From the NCBI GenBank assembly GCA_000531095.1, contig HG799462.1, forward strand, positions 809,551-873,550: 64,000 nt of DNA, written 5' to 3'. Positions within the stretch are counted from its first letter, which is position 1; every line of letters begins with the position of its first letter. The notes under the pieces are model-generated. The model ran no database searches and was not told the origin of the DNA. It saw only the letters and a program-made list of their open reading frames with translations. Below, piece by piece: positions 54,701 to 63,031 of the stretch. Made by a program: the position numbers and the translations under genes. This DNA is from Gemmata massiliana (lineage in GTDB: Bacteria > Planctomycetota > Planctomycetia > Gemmatales > Gemmataceae).

Positions 54701-55510
54701 CTACTTCTGTTTACCGCGAACCATTTCTTCGATCGCAGCGGCGATCGCGTTAACCTTCTCGTCGGTCAGGTCGTCCAACTTGAGTTCCCACCGCTGCGCG
54801 ATCCGCATGCGGTTGTAGATAATGACGGTTACGGGAGCGTCGCCGACTGCGAACGCGGTGAGCGCCGCAGACTTATCAGCGGCGAGGCCAAAGGGCACTT
54901 GATCGGCCTTCACGACCCCCGCGTACCGTTGCACTTCCTTGCGTTTATCTTCTCGCTTTTCGTCGTGCGGATACTCCAGGTCGACCGCGACCTTCTGGTC
55001 GCTGCCGTCCGGAGCCTTTACGGTCACGGCTTTCGTGCCGCCTTCGAGCGTCAGGAACATCCCGAATGCGCCCAACTTGTCGGACTGGTACTTCGAGATC
55101 AGCCCGTCGCGCGACCTGTTGGGATCTTTGCTCGCCGAATCGAGCTTCTGGAACAGCTTGCTCAGCCCGTCGGTGTCCTTGAGCTTCGACGTATCGGCGC
55201 GCACGAAAATGGCGACGACCGGAGCAAGCCCGTATTCGCACACCAAACAGTGCATTTTGCCGGTGCGGTCGCGCGGGTCGCGCTCCTCGTCCTTAACGGC
55301 TCCGTCTTTGGGAGCGGCCACCTTTGGTGGGAACCGGTTGTCTGTGACGAGTTGTGCTCGGAACGGAGACGGGACCACGTTGGAGTTCATCGCGGATCCG
55401 ACCACCGCCCCTGCCATTGAGGTGACGGCCGATTGTGGCTCCTGCGCCCGTGCCGTAAGGCCAGTCAACGCGAGCACCCCCGCCACCGCCACCGCGCGCC
55501 GAACGACCAT
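54701..55510 (-). CDS. Secreted protein with a CxxC, thioredoxin-like
   Basis: A protein of 269 residues. Signal peptide ends near residue 23 (LTGLTARA). A C-x2-C pair (HCLVCEYGLAPVVAIFVRAD, near residue 89) at the start of a beta strand followed by a helix suggests a thioredoxin-like fold. No other catalytic motif. Probably periplasmic; function unknown. ATG at 55510. Confidence 0.75.
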   Translation of the reverse strand: MVVRRAVAVAGVLALTGLTARAQEPQSAVTSMAGAVVGSAMNSNVVPSPFRAQLVTDNRFPPKVAAPKDGAVKDEERDPRDRTGKMHCLVCEYGLAPVVAIFVRADTSKLKDTDGLSKLFQKLDSASKDPNRSRDGLISKYQSDKLGAFGMFLTLEGGTKAVTVKAPDGSDQKVAVDLEYPHDEKREDKRKEVQRYAGVVKADQVPFGLAADKSAALTAFAVGDAPVTVIIYNRMRIAQRWELKLDDLTDEKVNAIAAAIEEMVRGKQK

Positions 55511-55800
55511 CGCCGCTCCCCCGAAAATCTGTGTTTCGCGCCCAACTACTATTTCAGCGTGACAGCCCCCGGCAGTGACGTCAAGGCCCCTGGGCACACG
55601 GAGTCAGAGGAAGTTTCTTTTGGAGGTGCGAGTTTGTGGCGCGTACCACGTGTCCATTGGTCGGGCCGTTCTCCGGGGGCGGGTCGCGCAACTTGGAGCG
55701 AGCGTGCCTGCTGCTGACCTTCATTAACGGCCCGTGCGCGGGTAAACTCCACCCCGTAACGACTGGTACACACCAACACAACACACGCTGGGAACAAATC

Positions 55801-56943
55801 ATGGCTGAGAAGAACGACAAACTGGAGAAGGCGAAGGACAACAAAGAGCTGAAAACCGCGCTCGCGGCGATCGAGAAGGAGTTCGGGAAGGGCTCCATCA
55901 TGTCACTCGGCGACATGAGCTCTCTGGACATTGAAGGGATCTCGACCGGGGCGCTGAGCCTCGACCTGGCGCTCGGTGGTAAGGGGTTGCCGCGCGGCCG
56001 CGTGGTCGAGATTTACGGTGCGGAAGCGAGCGGGAAGACGACCATCGCGCTCCACACCATCGCCCAGGCTCAAAAGGCCGGCGGAGTCGCCGCGTTCATC
56101 GACGCCGAACACGCCCTCGACCCGAGTTGGGCCAAGCGGCTCGGCGTGGATTTGGACAACCTGCTCGTCTCCCAACCCGGCTACGGCGAAGAAGGGCTGC
56201 GAATCGCCGAGATGCTCATCAAGTCGAACGCGGTGGACATCATCGTCGTGGACTCGGTCGCGGCCCTCGTTCCCAAGAACGAAATCCAAGACAGCGAGAT
56301 CGGCGACACGAAGGTCGGGCTCCAGGCCCGGCTCATGAGCCAGGCGATGCGGATTCTCACACCGCAGATCAACAAGAGCCGCACCTGCCTCGTGTTCATC
56401 AACCAGATCCGGCAGAAGATCGGCGTAATGTACGGCGACCCGAACACCACGACCGGCGGTCTGGCGCTCAAGTTCTACGCGAGCGTGCGGATGGAAGTGA
56501 AGCGCGTCACGCACGTGAAGGACGGTGAAGACACGATCGGTGCGGAAACCCGCGTCCGCGTGGTGAAGAACAAGATCGCCCCGCCGTTCCGCAACGCGGA
56601 GTTCGAGTTGCTCCACGACCGCGGCATCGATTTCGAGGGCGACGTCATCAAGCTCGCGCTCGAGGACGAGGTCATCGAGAAGAGCGGCGCCCACTTCTCG
56701 TACAAGGAACAGCGGCTCGGCCAGGGACTGAAGAACGCGGTCGAGTTCCTGCGTGAGAACCAGGCAGTGCGCGACGAGATCGTGGCCGCGGTGAAGCTGA
56801 AGCGGGCACCGAAGGTCGTGGACGCCGCGGCCCTCGAAGCGACCGCCGCTCAGGAAGAAGCCGAAGCCGCCGCAGCGCTGGCCGCGCTGGGTGAAGAGGT
56901 GGAAATGCCGGTCAAGAAGAAGCGCGGAAAGTCCTCGGAGTGA
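55801..56943 (+). CDS. recA: RecA recombinase
   Basis: A protein of 380 residues, typical length. Walker [10 protein letters not shown] near residue 76 (most RecA have GPESSGKTT), Walker [11 protein letters not shown] near 154, loop L1 [17 protein letters not shown], loop L2 [20 protein letters not shown] and a C-terminal acidic, Ala-rich tail. Central to homologous recombination and, in many bacteria, SOS induction; no LexA box was recognised upstream. Monocistronic. Confidence 0.98.
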   Translation: MAEKNDKLEKAKDNKELKTALAAIEKEFGKGSIMSLGDMSSLDIEGISTGALSLDLALGGKGLPRGRVVEIYGAEASGKTTIALHTIAQAQKAGGVAAFIDAEHALDPSWAKRLGVDLDNLLVSQPGYGEEGLRIAEMLIKSNAVDIIVVDSVAALVPKNEIQDSEIGDTKVGLQARLMSQAMRILTPQINKSRTCLVFINQIRQKIGVMYGDPNTTTGGLALKFYASVRMEVKRVTHVKDGEDTIGAETRVRVVKNKIAPPFRNAEFELLHDRGIDFEGDVIKLALEDEVIEKSGAHFSYKEQRLGQGLKNAVEFLRENQAVRDEIVAAVKLKRAPKVVDAAALEATAAQEEAEAAAALAALGEEVEMPVKKKRGKSSE

Positions 56944-56963
56944 TCCCCGAATCACGGGCACAA

Positions 56964-57056
56964 GTGAACCCCGCCCGCAAGGGCGGTGGGTAGCGCGCAA
57001 ACGTGGCACTTGCGGCCACCGATGCACTACCCACCGCCCTTGTGGGCGGGGTTCAC
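56964..57056. repeat. 30-bp-arm hairpin 3' of recA
   Basis: Arms 56964-56993 and 57027-57056 match at 29 of 30 positions, spacer 33 nt, starting 21 nt after the recA stop. It resembles the other long intergenic hairpins of the window in placement but not in sequence. Possible terminator of recA. Confidence 0.8.
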
Positions 57057-57135
57057 GGTTTGGGTTGCCCTCGACTCACTTCCATTCGCTGTGGTAGCCT
57101 CCGGGTTCTGTTCAACCGGCACGGAGGCCGCTGCG

Positions 57136-58686
57136 TTGTCTGAACCACGATCCGCTAACCGTTCTCTTCTCATCGGCGCCGCGACCAACTGGGCGGCGTT
57201 CGTCGCGGCACTGGGAATCAGCTTCTTCCTCGCACCGTACCTCGTGCGCTCGCTCGGTGACGCGCGATACGGCGTGTGGTGCATCGCGGAATCCGTTCTC
57301 GCGTACTTCACGCTCTTCGATCTCGGCATCGCCGCGTGCCTCGTGCGGTTCGTGGCAAAATTGCACGCGACCAGCAACCGTCACGAACTCAGCAAGCTCG
57401 TGTCCGCGTGCTTCGGGTTGTTCGTGCTCGCCGGGGTCGGAGTGATGGTGCTGGGCGGCGCGATCGTGCCGTTCGTTGCGCCGGGGATGGAGCGGAAGCT
57501 CGACGAATCGGGCGACGTTCTACCGTTCATGCTACTCATGCTCACGAACCTCGCGATCACGCTTCCGCTGAGCGTGTTCCCCACCATCCTCGACGGGCTC
57601 CAGCGCTTCGGCACGAAGAGCGCGGGCCGGCTCGTGTGCCTCACCCTTCGCGTGGCGGCAATCGTTTGGGTTATGGAAACACGCCCGGGGCTGCTCTCCT
57701 TGGCGCTCGTGTTCACGGCGGCGAACCTGCTCGAACACGCGCTCATGGCAGTGGCGTGCTTTCGCTTCCTGCCGGGGTTGCAGATCTCGCCCAAGCTCAT
57801 CGACCGAATCACTTTGAAGGAAGTGCGAGGTTACAGCATTGATGCGTTCCTGGCGATGATCGCGGGGCGCATCACGGGGCAGACCGGGACGATCGTCGTG
57901 GGCGGGTTCATGACGGTCGCGACGGCCGGGCACTACGCGATCGCGATGCGGCTCGTGGACATGGCGAAGAACCTGCTCCGCGCCGCGACCACCACGCTCA
58001 CGCCCGCGGTGAGCGAGCGCGAGGCCGTCGGCGACTTCGACGGCGTGCGCAGGGTGTTGCTCGACGGCACGCGCTGGGTGCTGTACCTCGTGCTCCCAAT
58101 TCACATCGGGCTGCTGTTCTTTGGCGGACCGTTCCTCGCGCGCTGGATGGGCAATTCGCAGTACGCGGAATGGTGCTACCCTGCGATGGTGGTCCTCTCC
58201 GCGACGCTGACGATCGGGGTCGCGCAGTCGGTCGCGGCGCGCATCCTGTATGGCATGGGGAAGTTGAAGCTCTTCGCCCGGCTCGCGCTCGTTGAGGCCG
58301 TGGTGAACCTCGCGCTGAGTTTCGCACTTGTGGGGCCGTTTGGCTTGGTGGGTGTCGCAGTTGCCGTGTCCGCGCCGAACGTGTTGTTCTGCCTGTTCGT
58401 GATAGTTTACTCGTGCCGCACGCTGGAAGTGGGCGCGTGGCGGTACCTGCGTGTGGGCTGGCTGAAGCCCGCGTGCGCGGCCGTGGTCCCCACTGCGGTT
58501 TGGAGCTTCGTGGCGCCAGTCGAAGCGGAGTGGTTCGCGATCACGTTCGGTGTGGCGGTCGGGCTAGTGCCTTTCGTTGCGTGTGTCGCAGCGCTTGAGT
58601 TCGCATCGCGAATCAAATTCGTCCGTTCCGGAATCACTCGGACGACTCCTGTGGCTCAATCAGGGCCGATAACTGCTGAGGCGTGA
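57136..58686 (+). CDS. Polysaccharide-type flippase (MATE/MVF-like, Wzx family)
   Basis: A membrane protein of 516 residues with about 12-14 helices. N-terminal NWAAFVAALGISFFLAPYLVRSLGDARYGVWCIAE and the later IAMRLVDMAKNLLRAATTTLTPAVSE are characteristic of oligosaccharide-lipid flippases. TTG at 57136 has CGGAGG eight bases upstream; the frame is open to 56986 but that part lies in the recA hairpin. Its 3' end overlaps the convergent DUF167 gene by 53 bp. Confidence 0.87.
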   Translation: MSEPRSANRSLLIGAATNWAAFVAALGISFFLAPYLVRSLGDARYGVWCIAESVLAYFTLFDLGIAACLVRFVAKLHATSNRHELSKLVSACFGLFVLAGVGVMVLGGAIVPFVAPGMERKLDESGDVLPFMLLMLTNLAITLPLSVFPTILDGLQRFGTKSAGRLVCLTLRVAAIVWVMETRPGLLSLALVFTAANLLEHALMAVACFRFLPGLQISPKLIDRITLKEVRGYSIDAFLAMIAGRITGQTGTIVVGGFMTVATAGHYAIAMRLVDMAKNLLRAATTTLTPAVSEREAVGDFDGVRRVLLDGTRWVLYLVLPIHIGLLFFGGPFLARWMGNSQYAEWCYPAMVVLSATLTIGVAQSVAARILYGMGKLKLFARLALVEAVVNLALSFALVGPFGLVGVAVAVSAPNVLFCLFVIVYSCRTLEVGAWRYLRVGWLKPACAAVVPTAVWSFVAPVEAEWFAITFGVAVGLVPFVACVAALEFASRIKFVRSGITRTTPVAQSGPITAEA

Positions 58687-58939
58687 CGCCACGAATGAGA
58701 ATCACCTTGTTTCGGTTCGTCTGCCCACTCAGTAGCGCGAGTTGCGACCGCTGAAGCTTCAGGTGCTCGCGCAAAAGAGCGAGGACGGCTTCGTTCGCGC
58801 GCCCGTCCTCGGGCGGTGCGGTCACTGATACCCGCAGCGCCCCCGCGTGCTCGCCGAGGACCGCGTTCCGCTTGGCCTTCGGCTGAACGCGAACCGCGAG
58901 CGCCGCACCTTCTGCGTGTAGAGAAACCGCTACAGACAT
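58634..58939 (-). CDS. DUF167 (YggU-like) protein
   Basis: A protein of 101 residues with the DUF167 pattern: ALAVRVQPKAKRNAVLGEHAGALRVSVTAPPEDGRANEAVLALLREHL near residues 10-60 and SGQTNRNKVILIRGV. Cytosolic, function unknown. Overlaps the flippase 3' end in antisense by 53 bp. Confidence 0.92.
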   Translation of the reverse strand: MSVAVSLHAEGAALAVRVQPKAKRNAVLGEHAGALRVSVTAPPEDGRANEAVLALLREHLKLQRSQLALLSGQTNRNKVILIRGVTPQQLSALIEPQESSE

Positions 58940-59109
58940 TTCGCACACCTCGCGTGTCGTGGTATCAAAATAGCGCAATCAACCCTGTTCCCACAACACG
59001 ATACGGGCATTGCAATTCGCGGCGCACTTGATGACGCGACGAACAAATCGTAATGTGCGATCGCATGAAATAGGTCGCGCCTTGCTCCACATTTTTGAGG
59101 AGATCATTC

Positions 59110-59625
59110 ATGCCGCGCCCGGATAAGACGGAGTTCACTGGGTTCCAAGCAAATTACATCGACCTCGTGCCCGAAACCGACGTACTCGCCGCGATGTCGG
59201 CGCAACTGGACGAGGTGCTCGCACTTTGGCGGCGCATTCCCGAAGCGCAGGGCGACGTGTGCCACGAGCCTTACACCTGGACCGTGAAACAGGTGATCGG
59301 GCACCTCATCGACGGCGAGCGCATTTTCGGGTACCGGGCACTGAGGTTCGCACGCGGCGACGCGACCCCGCTCCCCGGCTTCGAGGAAAACGACTACGCG
59401 AAGTCGGGCGGGTACGAGCGGCTCGCACTCTCGGACCTCGTGAACGAGTTCGAGGCCGTGCGCCGGTCGAGCTTGTGGTTGTTTCGCAACTTGCCCGAAG
59501 CGGCATGGGGGCGCGGCGGCGACGCGAACGGCAACCACATCAGCGTGCGGGCGCTCGCGTACATCATCGTGGGCCACGTTCGGCACCACGGCGGCATCTT
59601 GCGTAAGCGAGTGGGCGCAGTCTGA
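59110..59625 (+). CDS. DinB-superfamily protein
   Basis: A four-helix protein of 171 residues. The three metal-binding His positions are in VIGHLIDGERI (near 61) and VGHVRHHGG (near 152 and 156). Many members are thiol-dependent transferases or of unknown role. Starts at ATG 59110 after GAGGAG. Next to the HAD-like gene on the same strand (49-nt gap). Confidence 0.88.
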   Translation: MPRPDKTEFTGFQANYIDLVPETDVLAAMSAQLDEVLALWRRIPEAQGDVCHEPYTWTVKQVIGHLIDGERIFGYRALRFARGDATPLPGFEENDYAKSGGYERLALSDLVNEFEAVRRSSLWLFRNLPEAAWGRGGDANGNHISVRALAYIIVGHVRHHGGILRKRVGAV

Positions 59626-59674
59626 AGTGTTTGTGGCGAAGCCGTACTGTACTGGAATCGAAAGAAGGTAGTAT

Positions 59675-60112
59675 TTGGCGATCCGCGTGCTCGCGCTCGA
59701 TCTGGAGCGAACACTGATTTCCGACGCGAACCGGGCTGACCCGCGCCCCGGTTTGTCCGCGTTCCTCGCGTTCTGCCACGCCCGATTCGAGCGCGTCGTG
59801 CTGTTTACGACCGTGGAGGAACCGGACGCGAGAGATGCGCTCGATCAACTCATCACGCGCAATCACATTCCTGGAGAATTGCTGACACCCTTGGACTACG
59901 TTCCGTGGGTCGGGGAGCACAAGGATCTCGCCTTCGTTGCCGGTGCCGTGCCTGAAGAGATTTTGCTCGTTGACGATGACGCGGGGTGGATTCGGCCCGA
60001 CCAACGCGATCGGTGGATCGCTATCGAGCCGTGGGACGGCGGGGCGGATCGTGAGTTGGCCCGCGTTCAGCACGTCTTGGCCGAACGGCTCGAAGCAGAA
60101 GGTCGCCCGTGA
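59675..60112 (+). CDS. HAD-superfamily phosphatase-like protein
   Basis: A protein of 145 residues, starting with TTG at 59675. N-terminal motif I is LALDLERTL, with Glu where the usual second Asp (DxD) lies. FTTVEEP fits motif II, HKDLAF supplies a Lys for motif III, and LLVDDDAGW gives the acidic pair of motif IV. Resembles NIF/MDP-1-like HAD phosphatases. The altered DxD makes catalysis uncertain. Confidence 0.75.
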   Translation: MAIRVLALDLERTLISDANRADPRPGLSAFLAFCHARFERVVLFTTVEEPDARDALDQLITRNHIPGELLTPLDYVPWVGEHKDLAFVAGAVPEEILLVDDDAGWIRPDQRDRWIAIEPWDGGADRELARVQHVLAERLEAEGRP

Positions 60113-60115
60113 CGT

Positions 60116-60670
60116 CTACACGAACAAATCTGCGACCGCGCACGTGAAACCGGGCAGTACGCCTTCGCCGGACAACGTGCCGGCTTCGCCCAGTTCCTCA
60201 CACGTTCCGTTTGCGCGGCGAATGAGAACCGTCTTCGATTTGGGGCTGATGACCCAGACTAATTTCACGCCGGCCGAACGGTATTCCGCGACTTTCGCCT
60301 CGATCTCTTCGTAAGTCTCGTTTGGGGACACTACTTCCACCGCGATGTCCGGAGCTACCGTGATGTAGCCCTCGGGTGTGCGATCGTTGGGCAGGCGCCC
60401 GGCCGCGACAAACGAGGTGTCCGGCATCCGCACCAACTTCGGTTTGTTGGGGAAGCACTGGAATCCCGTTTGAGACGGGTACGCTCGTCCCAATTTCTTG
60501 GGCCGGATGAACACATTGAACTGCGTGAGCAACAAGCCGCCAATTTCGTCCGACTCCGCTCCCATTGACTTCTCCCGCGGGATTCCGTCAATCAGTTCGT
60601 AGTGATCCCCACCGGGCATCGTGAGTAAATCTTCGGGTTCCAATACGGCCGGGATCGCGTTGTTGGTCAT
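60116..60670 (-). CDS. Uma2-family protein (DUF820, PD-(D/E)xK fold)
   Basis: A protein of 184 residues: YELIDGIPREK near residue 24, RMPDTSFVA near 80, PDIAVEVVSPNETYEEIEAKVAEYRSAGVKLVWVI near 104-138. The acidic residues and Lys form a restriction-like nuclease core. The family is widespread and expanded in planctomycetes and cyanobacteria, function unclear. Ends 4 nt from the convergent HAD gene. Confidence 0.9.
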   Translation of the reverse strand: MTNNAIPAVLEPEDLLTMPGGDHYELIDGIPREKSMGAESDEIGGLLLTQFNVFIRPKKLGRAYPSQTGFQCFPNKPKLVRMPDTSFVAAGRLPNDRTPEGYITVAPDIAVEVVSPNETYEEIEAKVAEYRSAGVKLVWVISPKSKTVLIRRANGTCEELGEAGTLSGEGVLPGFTCAVADLFV

Positions 60671-60897
60671 CGCACGTCCTCCGGTGGAGTCGCCCACATC
60701 TTATCAGGCCCGCTCTTGTGCCACGAGTGCTTCCGGTACTCGTCGGTTGCCCGTATTCGCGATCCGTTCGGCACTCGGTGTGAATAAAGTTGGCCTCTCG
60801 AACCAAGTTTCTGCTCGTGCGACGACCATTTGCGGCCACGCTCTCGCCGAGTTCGTATTGTGTTCCGAAACGCGCTTCGTATTTCGGAGTTACGCAA

Positions 60898-61005
60898 GTG
60901 AACAAGGTCGCGAAACACGCCGCATTCATTCTGTTCACCATCTTCGGCATCCCGATCATCATCGCGACGCCGTTCCTGCTGTACGGGTTCCTGGGCAAGC
61001 CGTAA
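60898..61005 (+). CDS. Small hydrophobic membrane peptide, 35 aa
   Basis: A GTG at 60898 with GGAG upstream encodes NKVAKHAAFILFTIFGIPIII, then TPFLLYGFLGKP, a single membrane helix with a basic cytoplasmic head. No family is known to me. Too short for strong support. The site before the start and the consistent hydrophobic helix favour a real gene. Confidence 0.45.
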   Translation: MNKVAKHAAFILFTIFGIPIIIATPFLLYGFLGKP

Positions 61006-61099
61006 CCGGTCCCCGGCCGGTTCGTCCGGCCGCGGTTGTCATCCAAGTGCTGCGCTTTCACCGGCCGGCTCACCCCGGCTGCCTCTCCGGGGATCGGGT

Positions 61100-62086
61100 A
61101 TGAAGTTCCGCAAGTTCGGCGACGCAAACGTATCGGAAGTCGGACTGGGCTGCTGGCAGATCGGCGGCGACCAGTGGGGCGACGTCGCCGAATCGGACGC
61201 GCTGGAAGTGCTGCGCGCGTCCGTCGAATCCGGCGTCACATTTCTCGACACCGCCGACGTGTACGGTGCCGGCCGTAGTGAAGAGCTGATCGGACATTTT
61301 CTCAAGAACTACCCGCGCGAGCGGTTCTTTATCGCGTCGAAGTTCGGGCGCTTCCCGCGTCCCGGTTGGCCCAGCAACTTCGAGCCGAAAACCATCCGCG
61401 AACACACCGAGAACTCGCTGAAGCGGCTCGGAATCGAGCGGCTCGACCTCACGCAACTCCACTGCCTGCCGATGGAGCAGCTCCGGCGCGCGGAAGTATG
61501 GGACACCCTTCGCGAGCTGAAGCGGGAAGGCAAGATCGCCCGGTTCGGTGCGAGCGTCGAGTCCGTGGCCGAAGCGGAAGAGTGCATCAAGCACGCGGAC
61601 TGCGCGTCGTTGCAAATCATCTTCAACATCTTTCGCCAAACGCCCGAAACGAGTGGGCTCCTTGATCGCTGCCGGAAACAGGGCGTCGCGATCATCGTCC
61701 GGCTGCCGCTCGCGTCCGGGTTGCTCGCGGGGAAGTATACCCTCGCCACCACGTTCGGCCCCAACGACCACCGCACCATCAACCGCAACGGCGAGAAGTT
61801 CAACGTCGGCGAAACGTTCGCGGGTCTGGGCTTCGAGAAGGGTCTGGAAACGGTCGAGAAGCTGAAACCGCTCGTGCCGGCCGGGTACACGCTGCCGCAA
61901 CTCGCGCTGCGCTGGTGCCTCGATCACGACGCGGTCGCGACGATCATCCCCGGCGCCCGAAACCGCTCGCAAGCCGAGGCGAACGCCGCTGCAAGTAATC
62001 TCGCGCCGTTGCCAGCAGACGCACGTGCGCGGTTGCGCGAGTTCTTCGTTTCTACAGTAAAACCGTTGGTTCGCGGCCCGGATTGA
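61100..62086 (+). CDS. Aldo/keto reductase
   Basis: A protein of 328 residues with a TIM-barrel fold. Catalytic tetrad: Asp and Tyr in FLDTADVYGAGRSEE (near 54 and 59), Lys in FIASKFGRF (near 83) and His in LTQLHCLP (near 122). C-terminal NADPH-binding segment IIPGARNRSQAEANAAA. Substrate unknown. Monocistronic between the small peptide and the ActA gene. Confidence 0.94.
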   Translation: MKFRKFGDANVSEVGLGCWQIGGDQWGDVAESDALEVLRASVESGVTFLDTADVYGAGRSEELIGHFLKNYPRERFFIASKFGRFPRPGWPSNFEPKTIREHTENSLKRLGIERLDLTQLHCLPMEQLRRAEVWDTLRELKREGKIARFGASVESVAEAEECIKHADCASLQIIFNIFRQTPETSGLLDRCRKQGVAIIVRLPLASGLLAGKYTLATTFGPNDHRTINRNGEKFNVGETFAGLGFEKGLETVEKLKPLVPAGYTLPQLALRWCLDHDAVATIIPGARNRSQAEANAAASNLAPLPADARARLREFFVSTVKPLVRGPD

Positions 62087-62197
62087 TTTCACCCTTGCCA
62101 GCAGGCCGGCGCAATTCATACGATTACTGCGGGCTTGTGAAAAGTTTCACAAAGTCGCAGTTCGCTTGAATTCCGGCCGATTATTGGGAGCGAGAGC

Positions 62198-62863
62198 GTG
62201 CCGGCGATTTTTTCGCGGTCACTTGATGGTCACCTCCGCCAAGCCATTGTTGGCCTGGGGGTGCTGGTCGCGCTCGTCGGTACCGGGTGGTACTACTACG
62301 CGCTGCCCAGCTACACCCGCGTCGGGTACACGCCGGAGCAACCGGTGCCGTTCTCGCACGAGTTGCACGCGGGCAAGCTCGGAATGGATTGCGCGTACTG
62401 TCACCAGTCCGTGTTCGAGTCGCCGAACGCGAGCGTGCCGAACTCGCAGACGTGCATGAACTGCCACAACCCGAAGAAGGCCAACGTGAAGGGCGCCAGC
62501 CCGCTCCTGGCCCCCGTGCGGTCGAGCTTCGACACCGGGCGCCCGGTGGAATGGAAGAAAGTTCACAAGCTCCCCGAGTACGCCTACTTCAACCACTCAG
62601 TCCACGTCAACAAGGGCGTGTCCTGTGTGTCGTGCCACGGCCAGGTCAACGAGATGAAGGTCGTGTCGCACGAGAAGCAGCTCACGATGGGCTGGTGCTT
62701 GCAGTGCCACAACGACCCGCACGAGCACCTGCGTGACGTGAAGGACGTGACCAACCTGAAGTGGAAGCCGGAAGGCGGGAAGAGTGCCAGCGAGATCGGC
62801 GCCCTGCTTCAGAAAGACTTGCGTGTGGCCCCGCCGATGAACTGCCAGGCGTGCCACCGATAA
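62198..62863 (+). CDS. actA: Pentaheme cytochrome c, ActA of alternative complex III
   Basis: A protein of 221 residues. One N-terminal membrane helix (about 12-34) and five CxxCH heme motifs: CAYCH, CMNCH, CVSCH, CLQCH and CQACH. Alternative complex III oxidises menaquinol and passes electrons to cytochrome c or oxidase. The next gene is the expected ActB. GTG at 62198. Start of a probable act operon that continues off the right edge. Confidence 0.9.
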   Translation: MPAIFSRSLDGHLRQAIVGLGVLVALVGTGWYYYALPSYTRVGYTPEQPVPFSHELHAGKLGMDCAYCHQSVFESPNASVPNSQTCMNCHNPKKANVKGASPLLAPVRSSFDTGRPVEWKKVHKLPEYAYFNHSVHVNKGVSCVSCHGQVNEMKVVSHEKQLTMGWCLQCHNDPHEHLRDVKDVTNLKWKPEGGKSASEIGALLQKDLRVAPPMNCQACHR

Positions 62864-62864
62864 C

Positions 62865-62990
62865 CAGAACCCCGGGGTTGAAACCCCGGGCTATTTCCGG
62901 TGACCCCTTTGGGGTCCAAAAGACAACGAGCGGTGTTTGTCGCCCCAAATGGGGCGACCGGTAGCAGTTCGGGGCTTCAGCCCGGGCTCC
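62865..62990. repeat. GC-rich hairpins between actA and actB
   Basis: Two self-complementary stretches lie in the 168-bp spacer: ACCCCGGGG-TTGAAA-CCCCGGG (near 62870-62892) and, further on, GACCCCTTTGGGGTC (62899-62913) and GCCCCAAATGGGGC (62942-62955). Such words occur often between planctomycete genes (recollection). They may be attenuators or repeats. Confidence 0.6.
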
Positions 62991-63031
62991 CGATTCGATT
63001 GGTTTGGCTCCGATGCGGGTGAAGGGTTCAC

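Noticed and set aside
56986-57135. Longer N-terminus of the flippase starting near 56986
   Set aside because: The extra codons fall in the recA 3' hairpin, and the TTG at 57136 has a clear ribosome-binding site.
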